Assembly (NCBI GenBank): GCA_963777855.1
Contig: CAVZRW010000002.1
Location: 62,001 to 126,000 of the forward strand
Origin: Prado023 sp963777855
Lineage (GTDB): Bacteria > Actinomycetota > Actinomycetes > S36-B12 > CAIYMF01
Direction of reading: 5' to 3'
Length of the DNA stretch: 64,000 nt
Part shown: piece after piece, positions 52,855 through 61,031 of the stretch
Layout: every line of letters begins with the position of its first letter
Position numbering within the stretch: position 1 is the first letter of the stretch
Made by a program: the position numbers and the translations under genes
Notes under the pieces: model-generated
Database searches by the model: none
The model's input: only the letters and a program-made list of their open reading frames with translations
Told to the model about the DNA's origin: nothing

Positions 52855-53246
52855 AGAAGCTCCAGGGTGTCGAAGCAGGACTCCAGGCCGGAGTGGCAGG
52901 CAGGTCCGGCGGGGGTCACGCGCAGCAGGACGCTGTCGCCGTCGCAGTCGAGCTCGGCGGAGACCACCTGCTGGGTGGCCCCCGAGGTGGCTCCCTTGAC
53001 CCAGAGCTCCTGGCGCGAGCGCGAGTAGTAGGTGGCCGCACCGGTTGCCAGGGTGCGGGCCAGCGCCGTGGCGTCCATCCAGGCCACCATGAGCACGCGG
53101 CCGCTGGCGGCGTCCTGGGCCACCGCGGTGACCAGCGGCCGGCCGTCGGGGGCGTGACCGGCCGCGCGCAGCCGGGCCGCCACCTCGGGGGCCAGGGCCG
53201 GCCCGGCCTCAGGGTCGTGCGTGTCAGTGAACTCCACGGGGGCCAT
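52851..53246 (-). CDS. hisI: Phosphoribosyl-AMP cyclohydrolase
   Basis: Third step of histidine synthesis, a zinc hydrolase. 131 residues. Metal-binding cysteines are in VSAELDCDGDSVLLRV and GPACHSGLESCF; VLMVAWMDATALARTLATG and YYSRSRQELWVKGATSG form the active-site region. ATG 53246 is chosen (MAPVEFTDTHDP); GTG 53237 is an alternative. It is 191 bases from hisF; I found no ORF or convincing hairpin in that gap. Confidence 0.94.
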   Translation of the reverse strand: MAPVEFTDTHDPEAGPALAPEVAARLRAAGHAPDGRPLVTAVAQDAASGRVLMVAWMDATALARTLATGAATYYSRSRQELWVKGATSGATQQVVSAELDCDGDSVLLRVTPAGPACHSGLESCFDTLELL

Positions 53247-53437
53247 TCTGGCCCACGCAGCCAGGTGCCGGAGCCCGTGGCAGAGGCGGACGTGAGGCCG
53301 GCGGCGCCCGCCGCGCCCGCAACGCGGGGCAGCGCAGCAGAACCATGCGCGAGGTTGCCCGTCGGCCGGTGAGCACGGCGCGGACGCAGCAGAGCCGGCT
53401 GCGAGGTTCTCGACCGGCGCAGCGCTGGGGACGCCGA

Positions 53438-54226
53438 CTACCGGCGAACCGTGTGGCCAGCCTCGGCCAGGGCGTCCTTGACCTGGGCGATGGACAGCTC
53501 TCCGAAGTGGAACACGCTGGCGGCCAGGACAGCATCGGCGCCAGCAGCAACCGCCGGGGCGAAGTCCCCGAGCGCACCGGCCCCTCCGCTGGCGATCACC
53601 GGCACGCGCACCTCGGCGCGGACCAGACCGATGAGCTCGAGGTCGTAGCCGGCCCGGGTGCCGTCGGCGTCCATCGAGTTGAGCAGGATCTCTCCGGCCC
53701 CGAGCTCCGTGGCCTGTACCGCCCAGTCGATCGCATCGATCCCCGTCGAGCGCCGGCCGCCGTGGGTGGTGACCTCGAAGCCCGAGCCCGTGCGCACGTC
53801 GGGCGCCGCAGTGCCCGGACCGCACCGCCGGGCGTCGATGGACAGCACCACGCACTGCGCGCCGAACCGGTCGGCGGCCTCTGCCAGGAGCTCGGGGCGG
53901 GCCAGGGCGGCTGTGTTCACCCCGCACTTGTCGGCCCCGGCGCGAAGCAGGGCGTCGAAGTCCGCGACCGCCCGTACCCCGCCACCCACGGTGAGCGGGA
54001 TGAACACCTGCTCGGCGGTGCGGCGCACCACGTCGTAGGTGGTCGCCCGGTCCCCCGAGGAGGCAGTGATGTCCAGGAAGGTCAGCTCGTCTGCTCCCGC
54101 GGCGCCGTAGGCGGCAGCCATCTCGACCGGGTCCCCCGCGTCGCGCAGCTCGACGAAGTTCACGCCCTTGACCACGCGCCCAGCGTCGACGTCCAGGCAC
54201 GGGATCACGCGCACGGCCACGGTCAT
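53438..54226 (-). CDS. hisF: Imidazole glycerol phosphate synthase, cyclase subunit
   Basis: Uses ammonia from HisH to form imidazole glycerol phosphate and AICAR. 262 residues. Starts VAVRVIPCLDVDAGRVVKGVNF, with the catalytic aspartate of CLDV; the barrel has FLDITASSGDR, LTVGGGVRAVADF, GAGEILLNSMDADGTRAGYD (second catalytic aspartate) and VIASGGAGALGDF. TACTCT seven bases before ATG 54226 supports the start; the upstream open frame is Ala/Pro filler. It is separated from the hisDCBHA group by five accessory genes. Confidence 0.96.
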   Translation of the reverse strand: MTVAVRVIPCLDVDAGRVVKGVNFVELRDAGDPVEMAAAYGAAGADELTFLDITASSGDRATTYDVVRRTAEQVFIPLTVGGGVRAVADFDALLRAGADKCGVNTAALARPELLAEAADRFGAQCVVLSIDARRCGPGTAAPDVRTGSGFEVTTHGGRRSTGIDAIDWAVQATELGAGEILLNSMDADGTRAGYDLELIGLVRAEVRVPVIASGGAGALGDFAPAVAAGADAVLAASVFHFGELSIAQVKDALAEAGHTVRR

Positions 54227-54233
54227 GCGGCCA

Positions 54234-54239
54234 AGAGTA
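54234..54239 (-). promoter_or_regulatory. Leaderless-type -10 element of hisF
   Basis: TACTCT on the minus strand, seven bases before ATG 54226. Confidence 0.5.
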
Positions 54240-54335
54240 GCCGCGGGGCCGGCACCAGCGGGGTGGGCGGCCGCGGGCCGCGCAGCCGCGGGCCGGGCCG
54301 CGGCGGGCCGGGCGGGCAGGGCAGGCCCGCAACGC

Positions 54336-54371
54336 CCGTGGGCCCCCGCCGGCATCGGCAGGGGCCCACGG
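54336..54371 (-). terminator. Strong hairpin after the SHOCT gene
   Basis: Eleven-base arms CCGTGGGCCCC and GGGGCCCACGG with a further inner pairing of GCCG and CGGC. It begins eleven bases after the SHOCT stop and lies upstream of the hisF promoter, so it should isolate the accessory block from hisF-hisI-trpE. Confidence 0.7.
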
Positions 54372-54381
54372 TTCGGGTTGC

Positions 54382-54720
54382 TCAGCTGTTGAGCAGCTTG
54401 GCCTTCGCGACCTCGAACTCCGCGTCCGACAGAACCCCGGCGGACTTCAGCTCACCGAGCTTGGTGAGCTCGGCGACGAGGTCGACCTGCGGCGCAGCCG
54501 GCGCGGGGGCCGCGTACTGCTCGGGCGGCGGGGCGTACTGCTGCTGCGGCGGGGCGGCGTACTGCTGCTGCTGGGCGTACATCTGCTGCTGCTGGTAGGC
54601 CGCAGCCTGCTGGGCCTGCGCGTCCTTCTCGGCGTAGCGCTGGTTCTGCCTGTGCGAGACCGCGTTGGCGGTGCCCACGACGGCGGCGGTGCGGGCGACC
54701 CCGCGGATCAGTCCTGGCAT
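54382..54720 (-). CDS. SHOCT domain-containing protein
   Basis: 112 residues. A hydrophobic N terminus (LIRGVARTAAVVGTANAVS), a Gln/Ala/Tyr/Pro-rich middle (about residues 38-75) and a C-terminal SHOCT helix pair, LVAELTKLGELKSAGVLSDAEFEVAKAKLL. SHOCT domains are short oligomerisation modules in many actinobacterial proteins. AGGAG lies seven bases before ATG 54720. It follows the DUF6325 gene with 13 bases between, so the two are one operon. Confidence 0.88.
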   Translation of the reverse strand: MPGLIRGVARTAAVVGTANAVSHRQNQRYAEKDAQAQQAAAYQQQQMYAQQQQYAAPPQQQYAPPPEQYAAPAPAAPQVDLVAELTKLGELKSAGVLSDAEFEVAKAKLLNS

Positions 54721-54733
54721 GGTGGGACTCCTC

Positions 54734-55198
54734 TCAGCTCTCGGTGTTGGCTTCCGCAGCCTCGACGGCCGCAATGACATCGACGACGGGGATGCGGTCG
54801 AAGGCGACCACGCGGCCACCGGCCTTGAGCATGGCCGCGGCGAACGGGCCGGCCCAGGTGTTCTCGTAGACGATGATGGCAGCCGCCGACCCGGGGGCCA
54901 GGATCGCGCCCACCTCGTCGAAGTCGTCCTGGCTGAGCACGTCGGTGCCCCAACCGGAGACGAGCTCCCACGCGCCACCGGTCTGATCGAGGTCCTCGAC
55001 CGACAGGCTGACGAACGTGCCGTCGTCGTTGGCCTTGATCGCCACGGCGTCGAGGACGCGGATCACGCCGCGCGCCACCAGGTCCAGCAGGATGGGCAGC
55101 CCCTCGCCGCTGAACTTGGCCTCCGGGAACTCGATCACCACGTAGTCGACGGGCCCGTAGGGGGTCTCCTCGACAGTCTCGCTCAGTTCTTCAGTCAT
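54734..55198 (-). CDS. DUF6325 family protein
   Basis: 154 residues, function unknown. A predicted alpha/beta protein without signal peptide or helices: GPVDYVVIEFPEAKFSGEGLP, LVARGVIRVLDAVAIKANDDG, an acidic middle (LSVEDLDQTGG), then VGAILAPGSAAAIIVYENTWAGPFAAAMLKAGGRVV. This layout is shared by actinobacterial proteins that occur next to SHOCT genes. AAAGG precedes ATG 55198. The pair may be stress related in other species, but nothing in the sequence shows it. Confidence 0.82.
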   Translation of the reverse strand: MTEELSETVEETPYGPVDYVVIEFPEAKFSGEGLPILLDLVARGVIRVLDAVAIKANDDGTFVSLSVEDLDQTGGAWELVSGWGTDVLSQDDFDEVGAILAPGSAAAIIVYENTWAGPFAAAMLKAGGRVVAFDRIPVVDVIAAVEAAEANTES

Positions 55199-55318
55199 GC
55201 ATGTGACCTTTCACGTGCTCGTACGGGACCGTCCCGGACGCCCTTGCTAGCCTGCCCCGCCACGGTAGCGGAGCACCTGATCCCGGGGAGGCCCCTGGCG
55301 ACCCGCCCCGGTGCAGTC

Positions 55319-57025
55319 CTACCGCCTCCTCGAGGAGTCTCGACGGAACAACCGGACCGTATAGGTGATCACCAGGACGATGCCCAGGGCCAGCGAGCCG
55401 AAGAACCCGATGGTGGCCCAGCGCTCCATCGTCGAGCCGGTGCCCTGGAAGGCGGTGGCGGCAATCGCGGATCCGATGATGCCGCCGCACACGAGCAGCG
55501 CGATCACCACCATGCTCGTGATCGAACGCACCTCGGCCATCTGCTCGTCGAGCTGCGAGGTGTCCACGACGACAGTGAGCTTGCCCTTCTTGAACTGGTT
55601 GTTCCAGGACAGCAGGCTCTTGACATAGTCGGGTGCGGCGTGAGCGGCCCGAGCGGCCACCTGCTTGGCCTGCTTGGTGGCCAGCTCGCGGACCATCGCC
55701 TCCGTCGACGGGGCCTGGGCCTGCTCGAGGGCGAGGGTCAGTGCCGCGTCGCTGAACGTCTGGCCCTCGGGAGCCAGGGGGGCGAAGAACGCCGAGGCCT
55801 GCATCATCGACTTCATCGCCAGGGTCAGGTTGGGGTCCAGGCGCAGGCCGCTGTCGCGCAGGACCGCCATACCGGCCGAGAAGATGTCCTTGAAGTCGGC
55901 GCCGGAGCCCTTGCCGTAGCGGGCCATCTTGCGCTCGAACTGGCGCATGAAGGCCGCGTCGTCGACGGGGCGGAACGGCTCGCTGAGGCTGCGCAGCTGC
56001 TGGGCCATGGCCGTTATGTCCCCGTTGACGACCGTCCACAGCAGCGCCAGGAGGTTGATCCGCTGCATGATGCTCAGCTCGCCGACCATCCCGCAGTCCA
56101 GGAAGGTGACGTCTCCGGTCTCGAGGTCCACGTAGAGGTTGCCCGGATGGGGGTCGGCGTGGAAGAACCCGTCGATGAGCAGCATCTTGATCGCGGCGCG
56201 CAGCGCGTTGGTCCCCAGCACGCCGCGGTCCAGCCCGGCGGCGTCGATGGCGGCCAGGTCGGAGATCTTCACCCCGGTGATGAACTGCTGGGTGAGCACC
56301 CGCCGGCTGGACAGGTCGCGGTGCAGCTCGGGGACGTGGACCCCGGGGAGTTCGGCCATGTTGGCGGCCAGGCGGCTCATGTTGTAGGCCTCGGCGTAGT
56401 AGTCCAGCTCCTCGATGAGGTTCGAGCTGAACTCGTCGAGCATGCCGCGCAGGCCCACCTCCCGGGCCCATTGGCTGCGGGCCTCCATCGCCCGGCCCAG
56501 GGTCTGGGTGACTGCGAGGTCGGCCGAGACCTGCTCGTCGAGGTTGGGCCGCTGGACCTTGACCGCGACCTCTCGGCCGTCGTGCAGCCGGGCCCGGTGC
56601 ACCTGGGCCAGGGAGGCGGCAGCCAGCGGAGTCTGCGAGAACTCGGCGTAGAGCTCCTCAGGAGGTCCGCCGAGCTCGTCGATGATGATCTGGCGGACCA
56701 TCTCGTAGCTGAAGGTGGGCACCTCGTTCTGCAGGCGGTCGAGCTCCACGCGCCAGTCGTCGGGCAGGACGTTGACCTGGCTGGAGACGATCTGGCCCAT
56801 CTTGACGTACGTGGGGCCCAGGCCCTCGAGCAGGATCCGCGTCCGGGTGGCCATGGAGTAGTCCGGGACGGGTTCGGGCAGCTGGTGGACCCAGCGCTGC
56901 ATGGTCCGCCGTGGCTTGGCGACGATGGTGTTCTCGACCACCGACTCGGCGGCGAAGTGGGTCAGCGTGGAGTAGATCTGCTGCAGGCGCAGGTTCTCGC
57001 TGATCTGGTCCAGGCCGCCGCTCAT
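55319..57025 (-). CDS. AarF/ABC1/UbiB-family atypical kinase
   Basis: 568 residues. The UbiB KxGQ motif is in YVKMGQIVSSQVNVLPDDW, the alanine-rich loop in PLAAASLAQVHRARL, the ATP lysine in VAVKVQRPNLDEQV, the catalytic loop in GFFHADPHPGNLYVD, and the metal motif as LDCGMVGEL (DCG where most kinases have DFG, usual in this family). Two C-terminal helices anchor it to the membrane. UbiB proteins support isoprenoid quinone metabolism. ATG 57025 overlaps the holin-family gene as ATGA, so the two are coupled. Confidence 0.93.
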   Translation of the reverse strand: MSGGLDQISENLRLQQIYSTLTHFAAESVVENTIVAKPRRTMQRWVHQLPEPVPDYSMATRTRILLEGLGPTYVKMGQIVSSQVNVLPDDWRVELDRLQNEVPTFSYEMVRQIIIDELGGPPEELYAEFSQTPLAAASLAQVHRARLHDGREVAVKVQRPNLDEQVSADLAVTQTLGRAMEARSQWAREVGLRGMLDEFSSNLIEELDYYAEAYNMSRLAANMAELPGVHVPELHRDLSSRRVLTQQFITGVKISDLAAIDAAGLDRGVLGTNALRAAIKMLLIDGFFHADPHPGNLYVDLETGDVTFLDCGMVGELSIMQRINLLALLWTVVNGDITAMAQQLRSLSEPFRPVDDAAFMRQFERKMARYGKGSGADFKDIFSAGMAVLRDSGLRLDPNLTLAMKSMMQASAFFAPLAPEGQTFSDAALTLALEQAQAPSTEAMVRELATKQAKQVAARAAHAAPDYVKSLLSWNNQFKKGKLTVVVDTSQLDEQMAEVRSITSMVVIALLVCGGIIGSAIAATAFQGTGSTMERWATIGFFGSLALGIVLVITYTVRLFRRDSSRRR

Positions 57026-58148
57026 GCCAACCCGTTCCTCTCCTTGTAGTCACGGTCGAGCATCGGGTAGTCCGCCCCCATCAGGGTCTCCAGGACGGTC
57101 CCGATCAGGCCGACCAGGACCCCGCCGAGGATCAGGGAGAGCAGGCTGCGGATCTCGATCCGGTCACCCATGACCGAGTCGAGCAGGCCCAGCAGCACCG
57201 TGTTGATCAGCACGACGACGATGCCGTAGGTGCTGAAGATGTAGCGCAGGGCCACGAACTGCAGCGCGGGCTTCACGAAGGCGTTGAGCAGGCCGAAGAT
57301 CACCGCGATCTCCAGGCCCTGGCCCCAGCGCCAGCCCGCGAAGGACAGTCCGGGCAGGACCAGCACGGTCAGCATGACGGCGACACCGGCGCACAGGAAG
57401 CGCACTAGGTACAGCCGCCAGTTCGTCAGTTGCCCCTTGGCCCACGCGCGCTGGGCGCCGACTGCGGGGATGGTGCCGATGCGGCCCTCTGCCGACCTGG
57501 GTTCGTGCTCGGGGTCGACGGCCGGGGCGGCAGCCGTGGCGGGGCCGGGCGGCACCGCGGGAGAGTCGGCCAGCCCTGCCGCCACCGCCGGTGGCACCTC
57601 TATCGCAACTGCGACCTGAGCCAGGGCATTCGCCACATCCGTGATCGGCTCGCGCTCCGGGGCGGGTTCGGGTTCGGGTTCGGGTTCGGGTTCGGGCTCG
57701 GCTCGGGTTCGGGTTCGGGTTCGGGCTCGGGTTCGGGTTCGGGTTCGGGTTCGGGTTCGGGTTCGGGTTCGGGTTCGGGTTCGGGTTCGGGCTCCGGCTC
57801 GGGCTCCGGCTCGGGCTCCGGCTCGGGTGCCGGCTCGGGTGCCGGCTCGGGCTCGGGCTCCGGTTCCGGCTCGGGCTCCGGTTCGGGCTCCGGTTCCTGG
57901 TCTGTCTCCAGCGCTGGTGGGGCCCAGTCGACGAACGTCGCGTGCAGGTCATCCGAGTCGTCTGCCCCGCCCCGCCCGCTCCCCGGGTCAGTCGCGTCAG
58001 CACCCCCCGCTCGCGCGCTCGCCCCGTCGACCTCTGCCTCCTCGGCCACCTCGGCAGCCTGGGCCGCAAAGATCCCCTCGAGCCCCCCGGGCAGACGCTC
58101 GGGCGACCCGGCCCCGGCCCGACCCGGTTCGACGTGCTCCTGCGGCAT
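57022..58148 (-). CDS. Phage-holin-family-4 membrane protein with N-terminal Glu-Pro repeat (one frameshift)
   Basis: The C-terminal part is a four-helix family-4 holin-like domain (LYLVRFLCAGVAVMLTVLVL, FGLLNAFVKPALQFVALRYI and two more), a class that despite its name is common in chromosomes. Upstream in another frame lies MPQEHVEPGRAGAGSPERLP, an acidic 83-residue domain, and then about 40 Glu-Pro/Ala-Pro dipeptides. The frames meet at about 57698-57706, where one base is missing from the hexamer period; restoring it joins EPEPEP to EREPITDVANALAQ. The span is one base short of 376 codons. GGGAGGG precedes ATG 58148. Probably an assembly or slippage error. Coupled to the AarF gene. Confidence 0.78.
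57663..57900 (-). repeat. Hexanucleotide repeat encoding (Glu-Pro)n
   Basis: About 40 head-to-tail copies of GGTTCG or GGCTCG/GGCTCC (plus strand), encoding Glu-Pro and a few Ala-Pro on the minus strand. The first two-thirds are nearly pure GGTTCG; the right end is more diverged. The period breaks by one base at about 57700. Confidence 0.95.
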
Positions 58149-58222
58149 GTCCACCCTCCCTGTCGGGCCCAGCCTGCCACATCCGCTGCAACCGCGCGGT
58201 CTCAGAACCCGTGGCGCGCGCC

Positions 58223-58640
58223 CTAGGCCGCCGGCTCGTCCTCGGGTCGCCACGCCACCAGTTCGACCTCGACGAGCAGCGCCGGGATCGACCAGGGCGC
58301 TCGCGCCGACCATGGTGGCCGCCGGGCGCACGGCCCCCAGCAGTTCGGCGTGGGCACGACCGACTGCCTCGGCATGGCGGGGCAGGTCCACGACGTACAT
58401 CCGGCTGCTCACCACGTCGGTGCGCGCGAAGCCCGCTCGCTCGAGGGCGAACAGGGCCGCCTGGAAGGCCACGAGGGCCTGCCGGTAGGCGTCGCCAGGG
58501 TGCTGCGCGGCGCCGTTGACCAGGCTCGTGGTGCCGGCCGTCCACCCCGTGTGCCCGGAGAAGCTGGAGGCGACGACGACCCGGCTGTAGCCGACCACGT
58601 CCTCGAGGACGCCGCCGCTGGAGAACCGCTCGATGGCCAT
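58223..58640 (-). CDS. RidA family (YjgF/Rid) protein (one frameshift)
   Basis: RidA-type enamine/imine deaminase; members protect PLP enzymes from 2-aminoacrylate. The body reads GYSRVVVASSFSGHTGWTAGTTS, YRQALVAFQAALFALERAGF, DVVSSRMYVVDLPRHAEAVG and RPAATMVGASALVDP. There one extra G near 58281 shifts the frame; removing it gives ALLVEVELVAWRPEDEPAA and a TAG at 58223, the standard end of the family. The span is one base over 139 codons. It sits between hisA and the holin-family gene, near several PLP enzymes (HisC, TrpB). Confidence 0.87.
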
Positions 58641-58678
58641 GGGAACCCCTCTCGCGGGCGTCGGTGCGCCCCGGTCGG

Positions 58679-59419
58679 CTACAGGAAGTCGCGGCGGGGC
58701 GCCACGCCGGCCAGGGCCTCGGCCAGGGTGAACGCCCCGGCGTAGAGCGCCTTGCCGACGATGGCGCCCTCGATGCCCTCGGCCGTCAGCTCGGACAACC
58801 GGTGCAGGTCCTCGAGGCGGGCCACTCCCCCGCTGGCGATCACCGGCCGGTCCGTGCGGGCACAGACCTGGCGCAGCAGGTCGAGGTTGGGCCCCCGGAG
58901 GGTGCCGTCCTTGGTGACGTCGGTGACCACGTACCGGGCGCACCCGTCGGCATCGAGCCGGTCGAGGGTCTCCCACAGGTCTCCGCCCTCCCGGGTCCAG
59001 CCGCGGGCGGCCAGCGTCGTGCCGCGCACGTCGAGGCCGACGGCGATCCGGTCGCCGTGCTCGGCGATGACCCGTCGGGTCCACTCCGGGTCCTCGAGGG
59101 CCGCCGTGCCGAGGTTGACCCGCCGGCAACCGGTGGCCAGCGCCGCGGCCAGGGAGGCATCGTCACGGATCCCACCGGAGAGCTCGACCTGCACGTCGAG
59201 GCGGCCGATCACCTCGGCCAGCAGCGCGGCGTTGCTGCCCGTCCCGAACGCCGCGTCGAGGTCCACGAGGTGGATCCACTGCGCGCCCTGGGACTGGAAG
59301 TCCAGGGCCGCGTCCAGGGGGTCGCCGTAGGAGGTCTCAGTGCCGGACTCGCCCTGGACCAGGCGCACGGCGGTGCCGCCGCGCACGTCGACGGCGGGCA
59401 GCAGGATCAGTTGGTGCAT
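58679..59419 (-). CDS. hisA: HisA / bifunctional PriA (HisA-TrpF) isomerase
   Basis: Isomerises ProFAR in histidine synthesis; in actinobacteria without trpF the same enzyme (PriA) also isomerises phosphoribosylanthranilate. 246 residues. Catalytic aspartates are in ILLPAVDVRGGTAVRLVQG and YVVTDVTKDGTLRGPN; ELSGGIRDDASL and VIASGGVARLEDL bind phosphate. No trpF is present among the trp genes here, which supports the dual role, although the rest of the genome is unseen. ATG 59419 has TAGCCT eight bases upstream. Confidence 0.95.
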   Translation of the reverse strand: MHQLILLPAVDVRGGTAVRLVQGESGTETSYGDPLDAALDFQSQGAQWIHLVDLDAAFGTGSNAALLAEVIGRLDVQVELSGGIRDDASLAAALATGCRRVNLGTAALEDPEWTRRVIAEHGDRIAVGLDVRGTTLAARGWTREGGDLWETLDRLDADGCARYVVTDVTKDGTLRGPNLDLLRQVCARTDRPVIASGGVARLEDLHRLSELTAEGIEGAIVGKALYAGAFTLAEALAGVAPRRDFL

Positions 59420-59427
59420 GGTGGGCA

Positions 59428-59433
59428 AGGCTA
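59428..59433 (-). promoter_or_regulatory. Leaderless-type -10 element of hisA/priA
   Basis: TAGCCT on the minus strand, eight bases before ATG 59419. It gives hisA its own promoter after the 138-base gap to hisH. Confidence 0.4.
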
Positions 59434-59557
59434 GTGGCCCGCGGCCAACTGCGGACGCAGCCCCCGCGCGAGTCCGACCCACCCGCAGCGGCCGACCCCG
59501 GGGCAGGCCCACCGCCGGGGCGGAGCCCGCGCCCGCCGGTCCTCCCGAGCGGGGCGC

Positions 59558-60187
59558 TCAGCCCAGCGTGCCCAGCCAGTTGCCGAGCAGCGCCAGGCCC
59601 GCCTCCCCGGACTTCTCCGGATGGAACTGCGTGGCGCACAGCGGACCGTTCTCGACGGCGGCGATGAACGGCGCCCCGTGCTCGGCCCAGGTCACCAGGG
59701 GGGCATGGAACAGCTCCTGGGCGACCCAGTCCCAGCGCTGGACGGCGTACGAGTGCACGAAGTAGAAGCGCTCCTGCTCGACGCCGGAGAACAGCCTCGA
59801 GCCCTCGGCCACCTCGACTGTGTTCCAGCCCATGTGCGGCAGCACCGCCGCCGGAAGCTCCTCGACGATCCCGGGCCACTCGTCGAGGCCCTCGGTGCGC
59901 ACCCCGTGCTCCACCCCCCGGGTGAACAGGATCTGCATTCCCACACAGATGCCCAGCACGGGCCGGCCCCCAGCCAGGCGACGCTCCACCAGCTGGGGGC
60001 CGCGCACCGCCCGGAATCCGTCCATGCAGGCGGCGAACGCCCCGACCCCGGGCACGACCAGTCCCTCGGCGGCCATCGCCGCGTCGTAGTCGGAGGTGAC
60101 CTCCACCTGCGCGCCGGCGGCCTCGAGGGCCCGGGCCGCCGAGCGGAGGTTGCCCGAGCCGTAGTCCAGGACGACGATGGCGCTCAT
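59558..60187 (-). CDS. hisH: Imidazole glycerol phosphate synthase, glutaminase subunit
   Basis: Class I glutamine amidotransferase that feeds ammonia to HisF. 209 residues. The nucleophile is in PVLGICVGMQILFTRG (about residue 80), the histidine-glutamate pair in ATQFHPEKSGEAG, and GVGAF is the oxyanion region. It starts MSAIVVLDYGSGNLRS at ATG 60187, overlapping the small membrane gene as ATGA. Confidence 0.96.
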   Translation of the reverse strand: MSAIVVLDYGSGNLRSAARALEAAGAQVEVTSDYDAAMAAEGLVVPGVGAFAACMDGFRAVRGPQLVERRLAGGRPVLGICVGMQILFTRGVEHGVRTEGLDEWPGIVEELPAAVLPHMGWNTVEVAEGSRLFSGVEQERFYFVHSYAVQRWDWVAQELFHAPLVTWAEHGAPFIAAVENGPLCATQFHPEKSGEAGLALLGNWLGTLG

Positions 60188-60351
60188 CGGGGGTAGCGCA
60201 TGAAGCCGAAGACGAGGCTGATGCCCAGGAGCACCGCCATCCACAGCCAGGTGGCCTTGCCGGTGCGGTTGTACTCCCGGATCCCCCAGATGAGCCAGCC
60301 CAGCATGACCAGGCCGGTCACCAGGAAGCTGATCATGACCGAGGTCGGCAT
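60184..60351 (-). CDS. Small two-helix membrane protein in the his operon
   Basis: 55 residues: MPTSVMISFLVTGLVMLGWL, a short charged loop (GIREYNRTGKA), then TWLWMAVLLGISLVFGFMRY. It is coupled on both sides: its ATG shares one base with the hisB stop (TGATG) and its stop overlaps the hisH start (ATGA). Such tight packing argues it is a real gene. I do not recognise the family with certainty; a small membrane protein at this site recurs in Micrococcales. No function can be given. Confidence 0.75.
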   Translation of the reverse strand: MPTSVMISFLVTGLVMLGWLIWGIREYNRTGKATWLWMAVLLGISLVFGFMRYPR

Positions 60352-60938
60352 CACAGGGCTCCCTTGGTGCTGGGCACCCCCACCACGCGGGGGTCGACCT
60401 CGACGGCGGTGCGCAGCGCCCGGGCCACAGCCTTGAACTGGGCCTCGACCATGTGGTGCGGGTTGCGCCCGTAGAGGCAGCGCACGTGCAGGCAGATCTG
60501 CGCGCTGGCCGCGATCGACTCCCACACGTGCCGGGTCAGCGTGGTGTCGTAGGTGCCGATCAGGGGGGCCATCGCCGGCTCGTCGTGGACCACGTAGGGC
60601 CGGCCGGACAGGTCGACGACGGCCTGGGCGAGGGTCTCGTCCAGGGGCACGAACGCGTCGCCGAAGCGGCGGATCCCGACCTTGTCGCCGAGGGCCTCGC
60701 GCAGGGCGGCGCCGAAGGCCAGGGAGGTGTCCTCCACCGTGTGGTGGGAGTCCACCTCGATGTCGCCGGTGGTCGCCACCACGAGGTCGAAGCCGGCGTG
60801 CTTGCCGATCTGGGTCATCATGTGGTCGAAGAAGGCGACGCCGGTGCTGACCTCGGCCGTGCCCGAGCCGTCGAGCTCGAGCTCGACGCGGACGTCGCTC
60901 TCCTTGGTGGTGCGCTCGACCTTCGCGAACCGGCCCAT
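60351..60938 (-). CDS. hisB: Imidazoleglycerol-phosphate dehydratase
   Basis: Manganese enzyme of histidine synthesis; 195 residues. The two H-x-x-E/HH metal motifs are in FFDHMMTQIGKHAGFDL with DSHHTVEDTSLAFG, and RNPHHMVEAQFKAVARALR. No phosphatase domain is fused, as in other actinobacteria. GAGGGAGGG precedes ATG 60938. It follows hisC after 93 bases. Confidence 0.97.
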   Translation of the reverse strand: MGRFAKVERTTKESDVRVELELDGSGTAEVSTGVAFFDHMMTQIGKHAGFDLVVATTGDIEVDSHHTVEDTSLAFGAALREALGDKVGIRRFGDAFVPLDETLAQAVVDLSGRPYVVHDEPAMAPLIGTYDTTLTRHVWESIAASAQICLHVRCLYGRNPHHMVEAQFKAVARALRTAVEVDPRVVGVPSTKGAL

Positions 60939-61031
60939 CGGGTCCCTCCCTCGTTCGTGCCGCTGCCGTCCCGGCGTCGGATGTGCTGCCTGCGCCGATC
61001 GGCCGTGCCGCGGCGTCCGGTGCCTACGGTC

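Noticed and set aside
53247..53437. A small gene or attenuator between hisF and hisI
   Set aside because: No start with a ribosome-binding site or leaderless box, no run of His or Trp codons, and only weak hairpins.
57022..57636. Prophage remnant suggested by the holin-family domain
   Set aside because: Family-4 holin-like proteins are common chromosomal proteins; no other phage gene, integrase or att site is near.
57663..57900. CRISPR array
   Set aside because: Uniform hexamers without spacers, inside a coding frame, and no cas genes.
57430..58488. Plus-strand frames with long Gly-Ser or Arg-Val repeats
   Set aside because: They are the other readings of the GGTTCG hexamer array. Only the minus-strand Glu-Pro reading connects to recognisable protein and a ribosome-binding site.
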